38,317 nucleotides of DNA. Origin: Oscillibacter sp. ER4. Its GTDB lineage: Bacteria > Bacillota > Clostridia > Oscillospirales > Oscillospiraceae. The position numbers and the translations under genes were made by a program. Numbering within the stretch: position 1 is the stretch's first letter; every line of letters starts with the position of its first letter. A model generated the notes under the pieces. The model had not been told where the DNA came from. It did no database searches and saw nothing but the letters and a program-made list of their open reading frames with translations. Where the stretch lies: assembly GCF_000765235.1 (NCBI RefSeq), contig NZ_JPJG01000023.1:1-38317 (forward strand), in the 5' to 3' direction. Shown here one piece after another: positions 15,311-23,451 of the stretch.

Positions 15311-15335
15311 AAGAGGGGCCTTGGCCCCTCTTTTT
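15311..15335 (-). terminator. Terminator of the udp-thyA-folA operon
   Basis: GAGGGGCC (15313-15320) pairs with GGCCCCTC (15323-15330) around TT. On the minus strand a run of seven T follows. It overlaps the end of folA. A further small hairpin, GCCC with GGGC (15292-15303), lies beside it next to repeat B. Confidence 0.85.
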
Positions 15336-15807
15336 ACTTGCGGACATAGTCGACATAGCGGAACTTGAGGCCGTTTTCCTCAAAGGTCTCGCTCTCCGAC
15401 TCGATGCGCCAGTCGGGATTGTCGTCGAGGTTGGGGAAGAAGCTGTCGGCGTCCGGGTCGGCGTCGACCTTGGTGACGTAGACGCGGTCGCAGCGGGAGA
15501 GGAGCGCCATGTAGACGCTGGCGCCGCCGATGACGATGGCGTCGTCGCCGCCGAGGGCGGCGGCCTCGTCAAACGAGTGGGCAATCTCCGCGCCGGGGAC
15601 GTCGAGGTCGCGGTGGGAGAGGACGATGTTGCGGCGGTCCTTGAGGGGCTTGCCGCCGGGGAAGGTGTCGAGGGTCTTGTGGCCGAGGATGACGGTCTTG
15701 CCGACGGTGAGGGTTCGGAAACGCTTGTGGTCGGCAGAGATGCGGAACAGCAGCGCGCCGTCGCGGCCGATGCCCCAGCTCTGGGAAACGCAGACGATTG
15801 CGGTCAT
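15334..15807 (-). CDS. folA: Dihydrofolate reductase
   Basis: A 157-residue enzyme that reduces dihydrofolate to tetrahydrofolate with NADPH. MTAIVCVSQSWGIGRDGALL is the usual N-terminal strand and Met20-type loop. TVGKTVILGHKTLDTFPGGKPL, RRNIVLSH and AIVIGGASVYMALL carry the cofactor-binding segments in order. The start at 15807 was chosen for GGAG 8 bases upstream and because the family motif begins there; the frame stays open to 15858 without a ribosome site. It follows thyA by 47 bases, the standard pairing, because thymidylate synthase produces the dihydrofolate that this enzyme recycles. Confidence 0.95.
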   Translation of the reverse strand: MTAIVCVSQSWGIGRDGALLFRISADHKRFRTLTVGKTVILGHKTLDTFPGGKPLKDRRNIVLSHRDLDVPGAEIAHSFDEAAALGGDDAIVIGGASVYMALLSRCDRVYVTKVDADPDADSFFPNLDDNPDWRIESESETFEENGLKFRYVDYVRK

Positions 15808-15854
15808 AGTATCAACTCCATGGCTTTCTCTATAAATTTTGCCGGCGCGAATGC

Positions 15855-16685
15855 TCAAACGGCAATGGGAATCTTGTCTTCAAAGGGACTGAACTGATAA
15901 TTTTCCAGCCGGACACTGTCGGGGGTGAAAGCGTAGAAATTCGTCACGGCGGGATCGAGTGTGAACTGCGGGGCGGGGTGCTCCGGCTCTGCGAGCATCT
16001 TTTCGATGATGGGGATGTGGCGGTCGTAAATGTGCGCGTCGGCAATGACGTGGACGAGCTCGCCTGCTTTGAGGCCGGAGACCCGGGCAAACATGTGGAC
16101 GAGCACCGCGTACTGACAGACGTTCCAGTTGTTGGCGGCGAGCATGTCCTGCGAGCGCTGATTCAGGATGGCGTTCAGCGTGCCGTTCGAGACGTTGAAG
16201 GTCATGGAGTAGGCGCAGGGGTAGAGGTTCATGTCGTGTAGGTCCTCGAAATTGTAGAGGCTCGTGAGGATGCGGCGCGAGGCGGGGTTATGTCTGAGGT
16301 CATAGAGTACGCGGTCGACCTGGTCGAACATGCCCTCCTTGTATTGGTGCTTGACGCCAAGCTGATAGCCGTAGGCCTTGCCGATGGAACCGGTTTCGTC
16401 CGCCCAGGCATCCCAGATGTGGGAAGAGAGGTCGTGGACGTTGTTGGACTTTTTCTGCCAGATCCAGAGGAGCTCGTCCACCGCGCTTTTGAGGTATGTG
16501 CGGCGCAGGGTGAGGATGGGAAACTCCTTTTGGAGATCGTAGCGGTTGACAAGGCCGAATTTTTTGATCGTGTGGGCGGGGGTGCCGTCCTCCCAGTGGG
16601 GACGGACGGTGAGGTCGTCGTCGCGCACGCCATTTTGGAGAATGTCGAGGCAGTTGGCGCGAAAGACCTGATCGGCGTAGCTCAT
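15855..16685 (-). CDS. thyA: Thymidylate synthase, ThyA type
   Basis: A 276-residue enzyme that methylates dUMP to dTMP using methylenetetrahydrofolate. The nucleophile is Cys157 in LYPCAYS, where many ThyA proteins have PCH. NQRSQDMLAANNWNVCQYAV is the nucleotide-binding segment that follows it, and HVIADAHIYDRHI near the C-terminus is also typical. The C-terminus ends in PIAV, like the family's mobile carboxy-terminal residues. It lies 10 bases after the racemase gene and before folA, so it is in the same minus-strand operon. Confidence 0.95.
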   Translation of the reverse strand: MSYADQVFRANCLDILQNGVRDDDLTVRPHWEDGTPAHTIKKFGLVNRYDLQKEFPILTLRRTYLKSAVDELLWIWQKKSNNVHDLSSHIWDAWADETGSIGKAYGYQLGVKHQYKEGMFDQVDRVLYDLRHNPASRRILTSLYNFEDLHDMNLYPCAYSMTFNVSNGTLNAILNQRSQDMLAANNWNVCQYAVLVHMFARVSGLKAGELVHVIADAHIYDRHIPIIEKMLAEPEHPAPQFTLDPAVTNFYAFTPDSVRLENYQFSPFEDKIPIAV

Positions 16686-16695
16686 GGGCGCGCCC

Positions 16696-17400
16696 TCACT
16701 TCGTCTCGCAGCCGGCGGCGCGGACGGCGGCGAGCGCCAGCTCGAGCGTCGGGTCGACGTTGGGGTAATCGAGATGATAGATGTCGAACGCAGGGGGGAG
16801 CTCCGTGCAGCCGAGGATCAGGACTTCGGCTCCGCGAGCAAGCAAATGCTCGCAGGCGGTACGGAAGGCGGTCGCGTCGTGCGTGAGGTCGCCGGCCTTG
16901 ACGCCGTTGTAGATGATGTCCATGACGGCGGCCTGATCTTCGGCGTTATCGGGGGTGAGGAGCTCGCCGCCGCTGCCCTCGAACGTGCGCTGGTAGATGC
17001 CGGTCTGGACGGTGCCGTCGGTCGCGAGGAGACCGGCGCACTTGACGCCGCGGGACTTGAGCGCGTCGCGCGTGATGGCGATCATGTGCAGAACGGGGAT
17101 GGAGACGGACGAGGCGACGGCGTCATAAAAGTTGTGCGCGGTGTTGCAGGGCATGATGAGAAGATCCGCGCCGATGGACTCGAGGCGCTGCGCGCTCTTG
17201 ACCATTTCGGGGACGGGGTCGGCGCCACCGTGCAGGAGGGCTGCCGTGCGGTCGGAAATATTGGTATTGGAGTCGATGCACACGCGCGGATGGTCCTGAT
17301 CGCAGGAGGCAGCCGTGTGCAGGGTGATCTTCTGAAAGAGGTCGGCGGTAGCGAGAGGACCCATGCCGCCGAGGATACCGATGACCTTTTTATCACTCAT
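16696..17400 (-). CDS. Aspartate/glutamate racemase family protein
   Basis: A 234-residue cofactor-independent racemase. [12 protein letters not shown] opens the protein. The two catalytic cysteines are Cys85 in MPCNTAH and Cys198 in LGCTELP. Such enzymes interconvert L- and D-aspartate (or glutamate); aspartate is the more likely substrate from the GGMGP and PCNTAH context, but this is by family only. The start ATG overlaps the end of the uridine phosphorylase gene by 8 bases (ATGAGTGA), with a GAAAGGGG ribosome site. A role in supplying D-amino acids for the wall is possible; aspartate is also a pyrimidine precursor, which may explain the neighbours. Confidence 0.88.
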   Translation of the reverse strand: MSDKKVIGILGGMGPLATADLFQKITLHTAASCDQDHPRVCIDSNTNISDRTAALLHGGADPVPEMVKSAQRLESIGADLLIMPCNTAHNFYDAVASSVSIPVLHMIAITRDALKSRGVKCAGLLATDGTVQTGIYQRTFEGSGGELLTPDNAEDQAAVMDIIYNGVKAGDLTHDATAFRTACEHLLARGAEVLILGCTELPPAFDIYHLDYPNVDPTLELALAAVRAAGCETK

Positions 17401-18223
17401 GGAGAAGCCCCTTTTCTTTCTTTTCGAGCAGCTTTTGATCGTGATTCGGGAGCGCGGCGAGCTCGCGGTCACGCTGGATGATCTTCTTGAGACCTTCGAC
17501 GGCGACCTTGACGGAGGCGGAGGTGTCCTCGCTCATGTCCTGATCGAGGCCGGCCTTTTCGCGCTCCTGGTTCCAGACAACGTGGAAGCAGGAGCCGCAG
17601 CGGCAGCCGAGCGCGGAGGCGACGACGAACATTGCGGCGGACTCCATTTCGCTTGCCTTGACGCCAAGGCGCTTCCAGCTCTCCCACTTTTGCAGAAGCT
17701 CGTAGTAGACGGGGCTCTTTTCCGGGGAGTGCTGGCCGTAGAAGCTGTCCTTGCACTGGACGACGCCGGTGTGGGTGAAGTAGCCGAGCTCTTCGGATGC
17801 CTGACGAAGGGCGAGGGTGATGTCGAAATCGGCGACGGCGGGGAACTCGATGGGCGCGTATTCGAGCGAGGTGTGCTCGTAGCGGATGGCGCCGGTGGCG
17901 ACGACGATGTCGCCGGACTTGACGTTTAAGTCAATGCCGCCGCAGGTGCCGGTGCGAATGAAGGTGTCCGCGCCGAGCTGATGCAGCTCCTCCATGGCGA
18001 TGGAGGCGGACGGGCCGCCGATGCCGGTGGAGCAGACGGAGACCTTTTCGCCCAGCAGCGTGCCGGTGTAGGTGGTGTATTCGCGGTTCTGCGCGACGAG
18101 GTGGGCATCGTCGAACAGCGCGGCGATGGAGGGGCAGCGGCCGGGGTCGCCGGGCAGGATCACATAGCGGCCGACCTCGCCCTTGGCGCAGTGGATATGA
18201 TAGAGACGTTCCAGTTCATGCAT
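17393..18223 (-). CDS. udp: Uridine phosphorylase (nucleoside phosphorylase family)
   Basis: A 276-residue PNP/UDP-family enzyme. [11 protein letters not shown] at the N-terminus is the phosphate-binding loop. [25 protein letters not shown] and [10 protein letters not shown] are the conserved core segments of the uridine phosphorylase group. It cleaves uridine, and perhaps deoxyuridine, to uracil and ribose 1-phosphate. It heads a minus-strand operon with the racemase, thyA and folA, giving the cluster a pyrimidine and folate theme. AAGGAG lies about 10 bases before the ATG. Confidence 0.9.
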   Translation of the reverse strand: MHELERLYHIHCAKGEVGRYVILPGDPGRCPSIAALFDDAHLVAQNREYTTYTGTLLGEKVSVCSTGIGGPSASIAMEELHQLGADTFIRTGTCGGIDLNVKSGDIVVATGAIRYEHTSLEYAPIEFPAVADFDITLALRQASEELGYFTHTGVVQCKDSFYGQHSPEKSPVYYELLQKWESWKRLGVKASEMESAAMFVVASALGCRCGSCFHVVWNQEREKAGLDQDMSEDTSASVKVAVEGLKKIIQRDRELAALPNHDQKLLEKKEKGLLHE

Positions 18224-18259
18224 GATGACAGCGCTCCTTATCTATAAAATCATTTAATA

Positions 18260-18288
18260 ATTATATCAGAGAAGAAAAAGAGAAACAA
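18260..18288 (-). promoter_or_regulatory. Promoter of the udp-racemase-thyA-folA operon
   Basis: On the minus strand, TTGTTT (plus 18283-18288) and TATAAT (plus 18260-18265) are 17 bases apart in an AT-rich gap, giving a leader of about 30 bases. Confidence 0.6.
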
Positions 18289-18325
18289 GAGGACAGAGGG
18301 CATAGATATGTTTGGATAAAGGCAC

Positions 18326-18354
18326 TTGAACTTTGTGCATGCGGCGGCTATAAT
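18326..18354 (+). promoter_or_regulatory. Promoter of the HAD phosphatase gene
   Basis: TTGAAC (18326-18331) and TATAAT (18349-18354) are separated by 17 bases, giving a leader of about 25 bases before the ATG at 18387. Confidence 0.8.
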
Positions 18355-18386
18355 GAGGCAACAAAAGTGCGAAAAGAGGATAATTT

Positions 18387-19037
18387 ATGAGCTATAAAGC
18401 GGTTCTTTTTGATATGGACGGGACGCTGCTCGATACGCTGGAGGACCTGCGCGACAGCACGAACCATGTACTGCGGCAGATGGGCTATCCAGAGCGGAGC
18501 CTTGAGGAGATGCGGCGCTTTGTCGGCAACGGGGCGGAAAAGCAGATCCGCCGCGCCGTGCCGGAGGGGACGAGCGAGGAAAAGATCATGGAGACGCTCG
18601 CGGCGTACCGCGCGTACTATCAGGACCACTGCCAGATCAAAACACGGGTGTACGACGGACTTTTGGACATGCTGAGCGAGCTGAAGGCAAAGGGCATCAA
18701 GCTGGCGGTCGTGTCGAACAAGCCGGACAGCGCGGTGCAGAAGTTGAGCCGTGAGTATTTCGGCGACCGGATGGAGTTTGCCGTCGGCCCGAGCGACGGC
18801 GTGCGCTGCAAGCCGTACCCCGACATGGCGGAGACGGCGCTGAAAGCGCTGGGAATTGCTAAAAAGGACGCGGTGTTCGTCGGAGATTCCGAAGTGGACG
18901 TGCAGACGGGGCTGAACGCCGGACTGGACGTCATCGCTGTGAGCTGGGGTTTCCGCTCGAGGGAAGTTGTGATCGAAGCCGGCGCGAAGATGATCGCCGA
19001 TGATGCGGGTGAGCTTGAAAAGTTCATTCTCGAATGA
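18387..19037 (+). CDS. HAD-family phosphatase, phosphoglycolate phosphatase-like
   Basis: A 216-residue HAD hydrolase with a helical cap. Motif I is FDMDGTLLDT with Asp9 and Asp11, motif II is VVSNKPD, a lysine occurs in RCKPYPDM, and motif IV is VFVGDSEVDV. The layout matches phosphoglycolate phosphatase and related PGMB-like enzymes; the physiological substrate is not certain. It is monocistronic, with its own promoter, and repeat copy C lies directly downstream. Confidence 0.88.
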   Translation: MSYKAVLFDMDGTLLDTLEDLRDSTNHVLRQMGYPERSLEEMRRFVGNGAEKQIRRAVPEGTSEEKIMETLAAYRAYYQDHCQIKTRVYDGLLDMLSELKAKGIKLAVVSNKPDSAVQKLSREYFGDRMEFAVGPSDGVRCKPYPDMAETALKALGIAKKDAVFVGDSEVDVQTGLNAGLDVIAVSWGFRSREVVIEAGAKMIADDAGELEKFILE

Positions 19038-19062
19038 TTGTCTCCCATGATGGGAGGGAATT

Positions 19063-19619
19063 CCCCTGCGCCGCGCAGGGGTGCGAATAAAGGGGGCCAT
19101 TCTCTCACGTGAGAGAATGGCCCCCTTTAAATCCCCCAAGAGAACGCAAGGGGCCTTGCCCCTTGATCCCATACATTGGCAGCTTTGGGCTTGAATGACT
19201 GCATGCGTTGCGCAATGTAAGTGCGGTGTACATGGCTTCGCCATGAATCCCTACGTTTCGTTACGTCTTGCAACCGCGCCTTACTACCGTGAGACGCGAG
19301 TGACGGTAGAACGGCGGCAGACTGTGTGCCGAATGCGGCATTGCTGCGCTCGCCGCATTGAGTAGTACCCCGTTAGACGGAAATTACTGTGCACTTCTAC
19401 AAGATCAGCAGAGCGGCAGCGGATGATAGGAGCAAACCAAATCGTATAGCAACATTCAACGCGGCAACGCCGCGCGCAGGTATTTTCATTACGGAGGCAT
19501 AAAGGCCGTTCAAGCCTGAGACTGCCAATTAAAACCTTTCTCTTGGGGGCTCAAGGGGGGTCATTCTCTTTTGCGAAAGAGAATGGCCCCTTTTTTTTAC
19601 TGCCGCGCGGTGCGCGGCA
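19063..19619. repeat. Palindrome-bounded intergenic repeat, copy C (complete, no cargo)
   Basis: The outer hairpin CCCCTGCG with CGCAGGGG (19063-19081) is followed by a perfect 40-nt terminal palindrome (19089-19128). The interior matches copy A, including the CATGGC/GCCATG hairpin, the core AATGCGGC with GCCGCATT, and the AGACGGAAATTA segment. The right terminal hairpin (19553-19592) is imperfect and followed by eight T, so it may terminate transcription. The outer right hairpin is TGCCGCGC with GCGCGGCA (19601-19619). It separates the HAD gene from the phage cassette. No credible gene lies in 19038-19718. Confidence 0.85.
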
Positions 19620-19625
19620 TTTTTT

Positions 19626-19645
19626 GCGCGCAAAATTTTGCGCGC
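19626..19645. repeat. Perfect 20-bp palindrome before the phage cassette
   Basis: GCGCGC, AAAATTTT and GCGCGC form an exact palindrome directly after repeat C and 74 bases before the first phage gene. It could be a hairpin or a recombination or protein-binding site; nothing else in the window matches it. Confidence 0.6.
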
Positions 19646-19718
19646 GTGCATGCGACTGTGCAACAAAACGGGTGCGGCGGGGTTCGGGTGAAAAGAGAAA
19701 ACAAAATGGGGGGACACG

Positions 19719-20033
19719 ATGGAGAAAAAGGAGCTGGGGCGCGAGGATGTGATCGAGGCGCTCAAGGAGATCGCGTTCGGACGGGTGAACCGCGGGGTGG
19801 AGCTGACGTATCTGAGCGAGCCGACGGCGCAGTTGATCCGCAAGATGGACTTGTCGGCGGTGGCGGAATTCAAGAGAAACGCCAACGGGACGGTGGAGGT
19901 CAAGTTCGTCGACCGGGTGAAGGCGCTGAGCGCGCTTTACGAGATGCTGGGGACGGGGGACGCGAACGAGGCGGCGGAGTTCTTGGAGGCGCTGGAGCAG
20001 GCGGGAGAGGAGAGAGATGATTGGCGGCCGTGA
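19719..20033 (+). CDS. Short terminase small-subunit-like protein
   Basis: A 104-residue protein. The segments FGRVNRGVELTYL, VAEFKRNANGTVEVKFVDRV and KALSALYEMLG resemble the C-terminal part of PBSX/XtmA-type terminase small subunits. The N-terminal helix-turn-helix that such proteins use for DNA recognition is missing, so this is either a short variant or a 5'-truncated remnant. It has a GGGGGG-type ribosome site and overlaps the next gene by 13 bases. Repeat C lies just upstream, suggesting that the left edge of the phage region was lost there (inference). Confidence 0.6.
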   Translation: MEKKELGREDVIEALKEIAFGRVNRGVELTYLSEPTAQLIRKMDLSAVAEFKRNANGTVEVKFVDRVKALSALYEMLGTGDANEAAEFLEALEQAGEERDDWRP

Positions 20034-21283
20034 AGCAGTTTTCCGCCAAGCAGAAGACGGCGATGACCTGGTGGGCGAACCCAAAGTACAGAGAGTACGA
20101 CGCGATCATCTGCGACGGGGCGGTGCGAAGCGGGAAGACGCTGTCGATGGGGATGGGCTTTTTCCTGTGGGCGATGCGGCGCTTTAGCGGCGAGCAATTT
20201 GCGCTGTGCGGGAAGACGATCGTGTCGCTGCGGCGCAACGTGTTGCATGAGATTTTACCGAAGGTGATGGCGCGGGGCTTTCACTGCGAGGAGAAGCGGA
20301 GCGAGAATTTAGTGATCGTGCGAAGCGGCGGACGGGAAAACCGTTTTTACCTCTTCGGCGGCTACGACGAGGGGAGCGCGGCGCTCATCCAGGGCGTGAC
20401 GCTGGCGGGGGTGCTGTTCGACGAGGCGGCGCTGATGCCGCGGTCATTTGTGGAGCAGGCGAGCGCGCGATGCAGCATATCGGGCAGCAAGCTGTGGTTC
20501 AACTGCAACCCCGAGGGGCCAATGCACTGGTTCTACCGCGAGTGGATCCTGCGCGCGGAGGAGCGCGGGGCGCTGTATCTGCACTTTACGATGGACGACA
20601 ATCCGTCGCTCTCGCCGCGCATTCGGGCGCGGTACGAAAAGGCATACAGCGGGACATTTTACCGGCGGTTCATCCTGGGCGAGTGGACGGCGGCGAAGGG
20701 GCTCATCTATGACTTCTTTATGCCGCAGGAGTATTGCGCTCGTGTGCCGGAAAAGCCGTGGGAGCGGGTGAGAATCTCCATCGACTACGGGACGGTGAAT
20801 CCGACGAGTTTTGGCCTGTGGGCGCTCAAGGACGGCGTGTGGTACCGGGCGAGGGAGTATTACTTCGATTCGCGCAGAGAGGGGCAGCAGAAGACAGACG
20901 CGGAGTATGTGGCGGACCTTAAAAAGTTCGCAGCGGGGGAGACGGTGGAAAAGGTGATCGTCGACCCGTCGGCGGCGAGCTTTATCGAGGCGCTGCGGCG
21001 CGAGGGCTTCCCCGTGAGCAAGGCGGACAACGATGTGGCGGACGGCATCCGCGTGACGGCGAACCTATTGAAGCAGCGGAAGATCGTGATCTGCGAGGGC
21101 TGCGAGAGCTGCCTTGCCGAGATCGCGGCGTATTGCTGGGAGGACAGCGGAACGGGAAGAGACCGGCCGAAAAAGGATAGAGATCACGCGATGGATGAGA
21201 TGCGGTATTTTGCCGTGTCGATCGCGAAAAAGGAACGCGGAGGCGGCATTGCGATGCGCTCGGTGGAGCGCGCGGCGCGATGA
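20021..21283 (+). CDS. Phage terminase large subunit, PBSX family
   Basis: A 420-residue packaging motor. The ATPase domain has Walker A GAVRSGKT (33-40) and Walker B VLFDEAA (131-137). The C-terminal nuclease domain begins RISIDYGTVNPTSFGLWALK with Asp255, then VIVDPSAAS with Asp315 and a DHAMDEMRY segment with the last acidic residues. All expected motifs are present, so the protein looks functional. The start is TTG at 20021, inside the end of the previous gene and behind a GGAGAGAG tract; GTG at 20030 is an alternative. It should cut and package DNA, but no capsid genes accompany it here. Confidence 0.88.
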   Translation: MAAVKQFSAKQKTAMTWWANPKYREYDAIICDGAVRSGKTLSMGMGFFLWAMRRFSGEQFALCGKTIVSLRRNVLHEILPKVMARGFHCEEKRSENLVIVRSGGRENRFYLFGGYDEGSAALIQGVTLAGVLFDEAALMPRSFVEQASARCSISGSKLWFNCNPEGPMHWFYREWILRAEERGALYLHFTMDDNPSLSPRIRARYEKAYSGTFYRRFILGEWTAAKGLIYDFFMPQEYCARVPEKPWERVRISIDYGTVNPTSFGLWALKDGVWYRAREYYFDSRREGQQKTDAEYVADLKKFAAGETVEKVIVDPSAASFIEALRREGFPVSKADNDVADGIRVTANLLKQRKIVICEGCESCLAEIAAYCWEDSGTGRDRPKKDRDHAMDEMRYFAVSIAKKERGGGIAMRSVERAAR

Positions 21284-21308
21284 ACAAAACGGAAAAGGAG
21301 AGGACAGG

Positions 21309-22324
21309 ATGAAAGTACCCTGGCAGAAGGAGAGAAGCACGGGCGGCGAGACCGCCGTGCAGCTGCGCAGCGGCGGACGCAGTACATTCGGACGGCTTGA
21401 GAGCTATGTGCCGCTGCTGGACGGGGAGACAGCGCTTTACCGCGAGGTGCGCGAGGCGGTGCCGGTGGTGGACGCGGCCATCTGCAAGCTGATCCGGCTG
21501 ACGGGCGGCGTGCGCGTGACGTGCGGCAACGAGCGGGCGGAGCAGGGCTTGCAGCGCTTTTTGCGCGAAGTACCGGTGGGCAGAGGGGCATCAACGCCTT
21601 TTTGGACTGTTACCTCGATTTGCTTTTGACCTGCGGGCGCGCGGTAGGCGAGATCGTACCGGACGCGGAAGGACGCGAGATCGCGGCGGTGCTGTGCGCG
21701 GACGTTTCGCAGGTGGAGGTGCGCGAGGGGGACAATCCGCTCGAATTCTGCCTGTGCGGTGTGGATGGCGGCGGGCGCAGCGTGCCGCTGGAGTATCAGG
21801 ACCTACTGCTCTTTACACCGCTCAACCCCGAAGCGGGGCACCCTTACGGAGTTTCGATGCTGCGCTCGATGCCGTACTTAACGGGGCTGCTGCTGAAAAT
21901 TTACGACGCGATGGGGAAGAACTGGGACCGCTGCGGCAACGTGCGCTTTGCCGTTGTCTATAAGCCGCAGGACGGCGAGCTCGACCGCGGGGCGGCACAG
22001 GAGCGCGCCGAGCAGATCGCCGAGGAATGGTCGCGGGCGATGCAGGAGGGCAGAAACGGCAGCGTGCGCGACTTTGTATCGGTGGGCGATGTATCGATCA
22101 AGGCCATCGGCGCGGACAACCAGATCCTCGACAGCGAGACGCCGGTACGGCAGATGCTCGACCGCGAGGAGGCGATGGAGCGGCTGTGCCCCGAGTGCCG
22201 GACGCGCGCGGAGGAGGCACGGTGCAGCATTTGCGGCGCAAAGCTCGGCGAAACCGCGGGCGGCGGCAACGCGAGCTTTGATATGGCGCGCTTTATCCGC
22301 ATGAAGGAGGGGCGAAAACCTTGA
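21309..22324 (+). pseudogene. Phage portal protein, frameshifted and shortened
   Basis: The N-terminal part reads from ATG 21309 in one frame to about 21585 (ending ...FLREVPVG), then continues in the -1 frame with GQRGINAFLDCYLDLLLTCG and on to 22324. Restoring one G in the run at about 21577-21582 joins the frames into about 338 residues. Portal features include RAVGEIVPDAEG, the central LLLFTPLNPEAGHPYGVSML segment and ILDSETPVRQML. Portals of this family are usually nearer 430-500 residues. After VRQML the expected GIPPF-type region is absent, and a four-cysteine tail (CPEC and CSIC) follows, suggesting an internal deletion as well. Confidence 0.7.
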
Positions 22325-22872
22325 ATTACATCGAATGGGCGCTGCAAAGAGGCGCAGAGCTGTGGCGCGCGCGGGAAGAGGCGCTGAAAAAGCGCCTCTT
22401 CCTTGTGCCAGAGGGGACGGCGCAGAAAAAGGCGGCGGAGGCGCAGCTTTCGGAAGAGGAAGCCGCGGCGCAGGATGCGGAGATGAGCGGCGGCGCGGAA
22501 ACTGTGGCAGAAGCAGCGGATGATCCGGTGGAGACGGCGGCGGTGCGGCTTGGGCAAAAGCTCGGGCTGGGTGCGACGCAAGAAGATGATGGCTCGGAGA
22601 GGGAGACAGCGTTTTCTGCCAATCTGGCGGGCACTGCGGCGGCGAACGCTGCGCTTCTGCGCGCGAGGGAGGCCGAGAGCGCGGACAATGCGTCCGACTG
22701 GATAAGAAAGCTCCTGAGCGCGGACGGCCGCGACGGGGCGAGCGCGGCGGCAGCGCGAGGGAAAAATGACTTTTCACTCGCGCAGGAGCAGGAGGTGCGC
22801 GAGACGGAGTCGTTTTCGCTGAGCTTGGAGCGCGACGCGCGCCGATACGACGGCGGATTTTTATTTTACTGA
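22321..22872 (+). CDS. Phage-cassette protein of unknown function
   Basis: A 183-residue protein very rich in Ala and Glu, mostly predicted helical, beginning MNYIEWALQRGAELWRAREE. It ends LERDARRYDGGFLFY, an ending I associate with tail-region proteins of clostridial phages, though I cannot name the family. The start is TTG at 22321 after AAGGAGG; it overlaps the portal stop codon. In PBSX-like maps this position would hold head and tail-tube genes, so this small gene sits where a large block is missing. It could be a remnant or a tail chaperone-like protein. Confidence 0.55.
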   Translation: MNYIEWALQRGAELWRAREEALKKRLFLVPEGTAQKKAAEAQLSEEEAAAQDAEMSGGAETVAEAADDPVETAAVRLGQKLGLGATQEDDGSERETAFSANLAGTAAANAALLRAREAESADNASDWIRKLLSADGRDGASAAAARGKNDFSLAQEQEVRETESFSLSLERDARRYDGGFLFY

Positions 22873-22887
22873 GAAAGGGGCGGGAGG

Positions 22888-23451
22888 ATGAACCTTGCAC
22901 CGATGCGATACAAGGATTATGTCTGGCCGCACAACCCGGAGACCTACACCATCTCGTTCAAGCGGCAGGTGGCAGTGGCGAAGGTGCCGTTCGGGCGCTA
23001 CGGGATGCAGGATCTCGGAATGAGCTACCGCGTGATGGAGGGCGAAGGCGTTTTTGCGGGGAAGGGCGCCTACGACGAGTTCAAAAAGCTGGCATCGGTC
23101 TTCTATCAGGGCGAGTCGGGGCTGCTGATCCATCCGGTGTGGCAGGCGTCGCAGGCGTACTTTGTGTTGCTGGAACTGGCGCAGCAGCCGCTTGAAAACT
23201 ACGTGCGCTACCGCTTTGCCTTCTGGGAGACGAGCCCACTGGATACGTCGCTCATCCGCGTGAGCGGCGGGAGCGGCAATGCGGGCACGGGGACGAAAAC
23301 GGCGAGCTCGTACTACACGGTCAAGCGCGGCGACACGCTGTGGGGCATCGCGAACACGTATGGCGTGACGCTGACGGCGCTTTTGAACGTGAATCCGCAG
23401 ATCAAAAATCCCAACAGGATCGCCGTGGGAGAGCGGGTGACGCTGCCGTGA
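22888..23451 (+). CDS. LysM-containing tail/baseplate protein, XkdP-like
   Basis: A 187-residue protein. The first about 125 residues (MRYKDYVWPHNPETYTISFK..., then FGRYGMQDLGMSYRV) match the XkdP N-terminal domain. A Gly/Ser/Thr linker leads to a C-terminal LysM domain at about 141-186 (YYTVKRGDTLWGIANTYGVT ... VGERVTLP). LysM binds peptidoglycan; in contractile tails this protein sits near the hub at the end of the tube. Its stop codon overlaps the next start (TGATG). Confidence 0.85.
   Translation: MNLAPMRYKDYVWPHNPETYTISFKRQVAVAKVPFGRYGMQDLGMSYRVMEGEGVFAGKGAYDEFKKLASVFYQGESGLLIHPVWQASQAYFVLLELAQQPLENYVRYRFAFWETSPLDTSLIRVSGGSGNAGTGTKTASSYYTVKRGDTLWGIANTYGVTLTALLNVNPQIKNPNRIAVGERVTLP

Noticed and set aside
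18348-19244. Conserved MAKPCTPH-type peptides read on the minus strand of repeats B, C and D
   Set aside because: They recur because the repeat DNA recurs. Frames differ in length and continuation between copies, have no ribosome sites, and cross the terminal palindromes, so they look spurious.
21575-21590. Programmed -1 frameshift in the portal gene
   Set aside because: No canonical slippery heptamer and no downstream pseudoknot are evident, and portal genes are not known for frameshifting. A single-G loss explains it more simply; the same applies to the gpJ gene.
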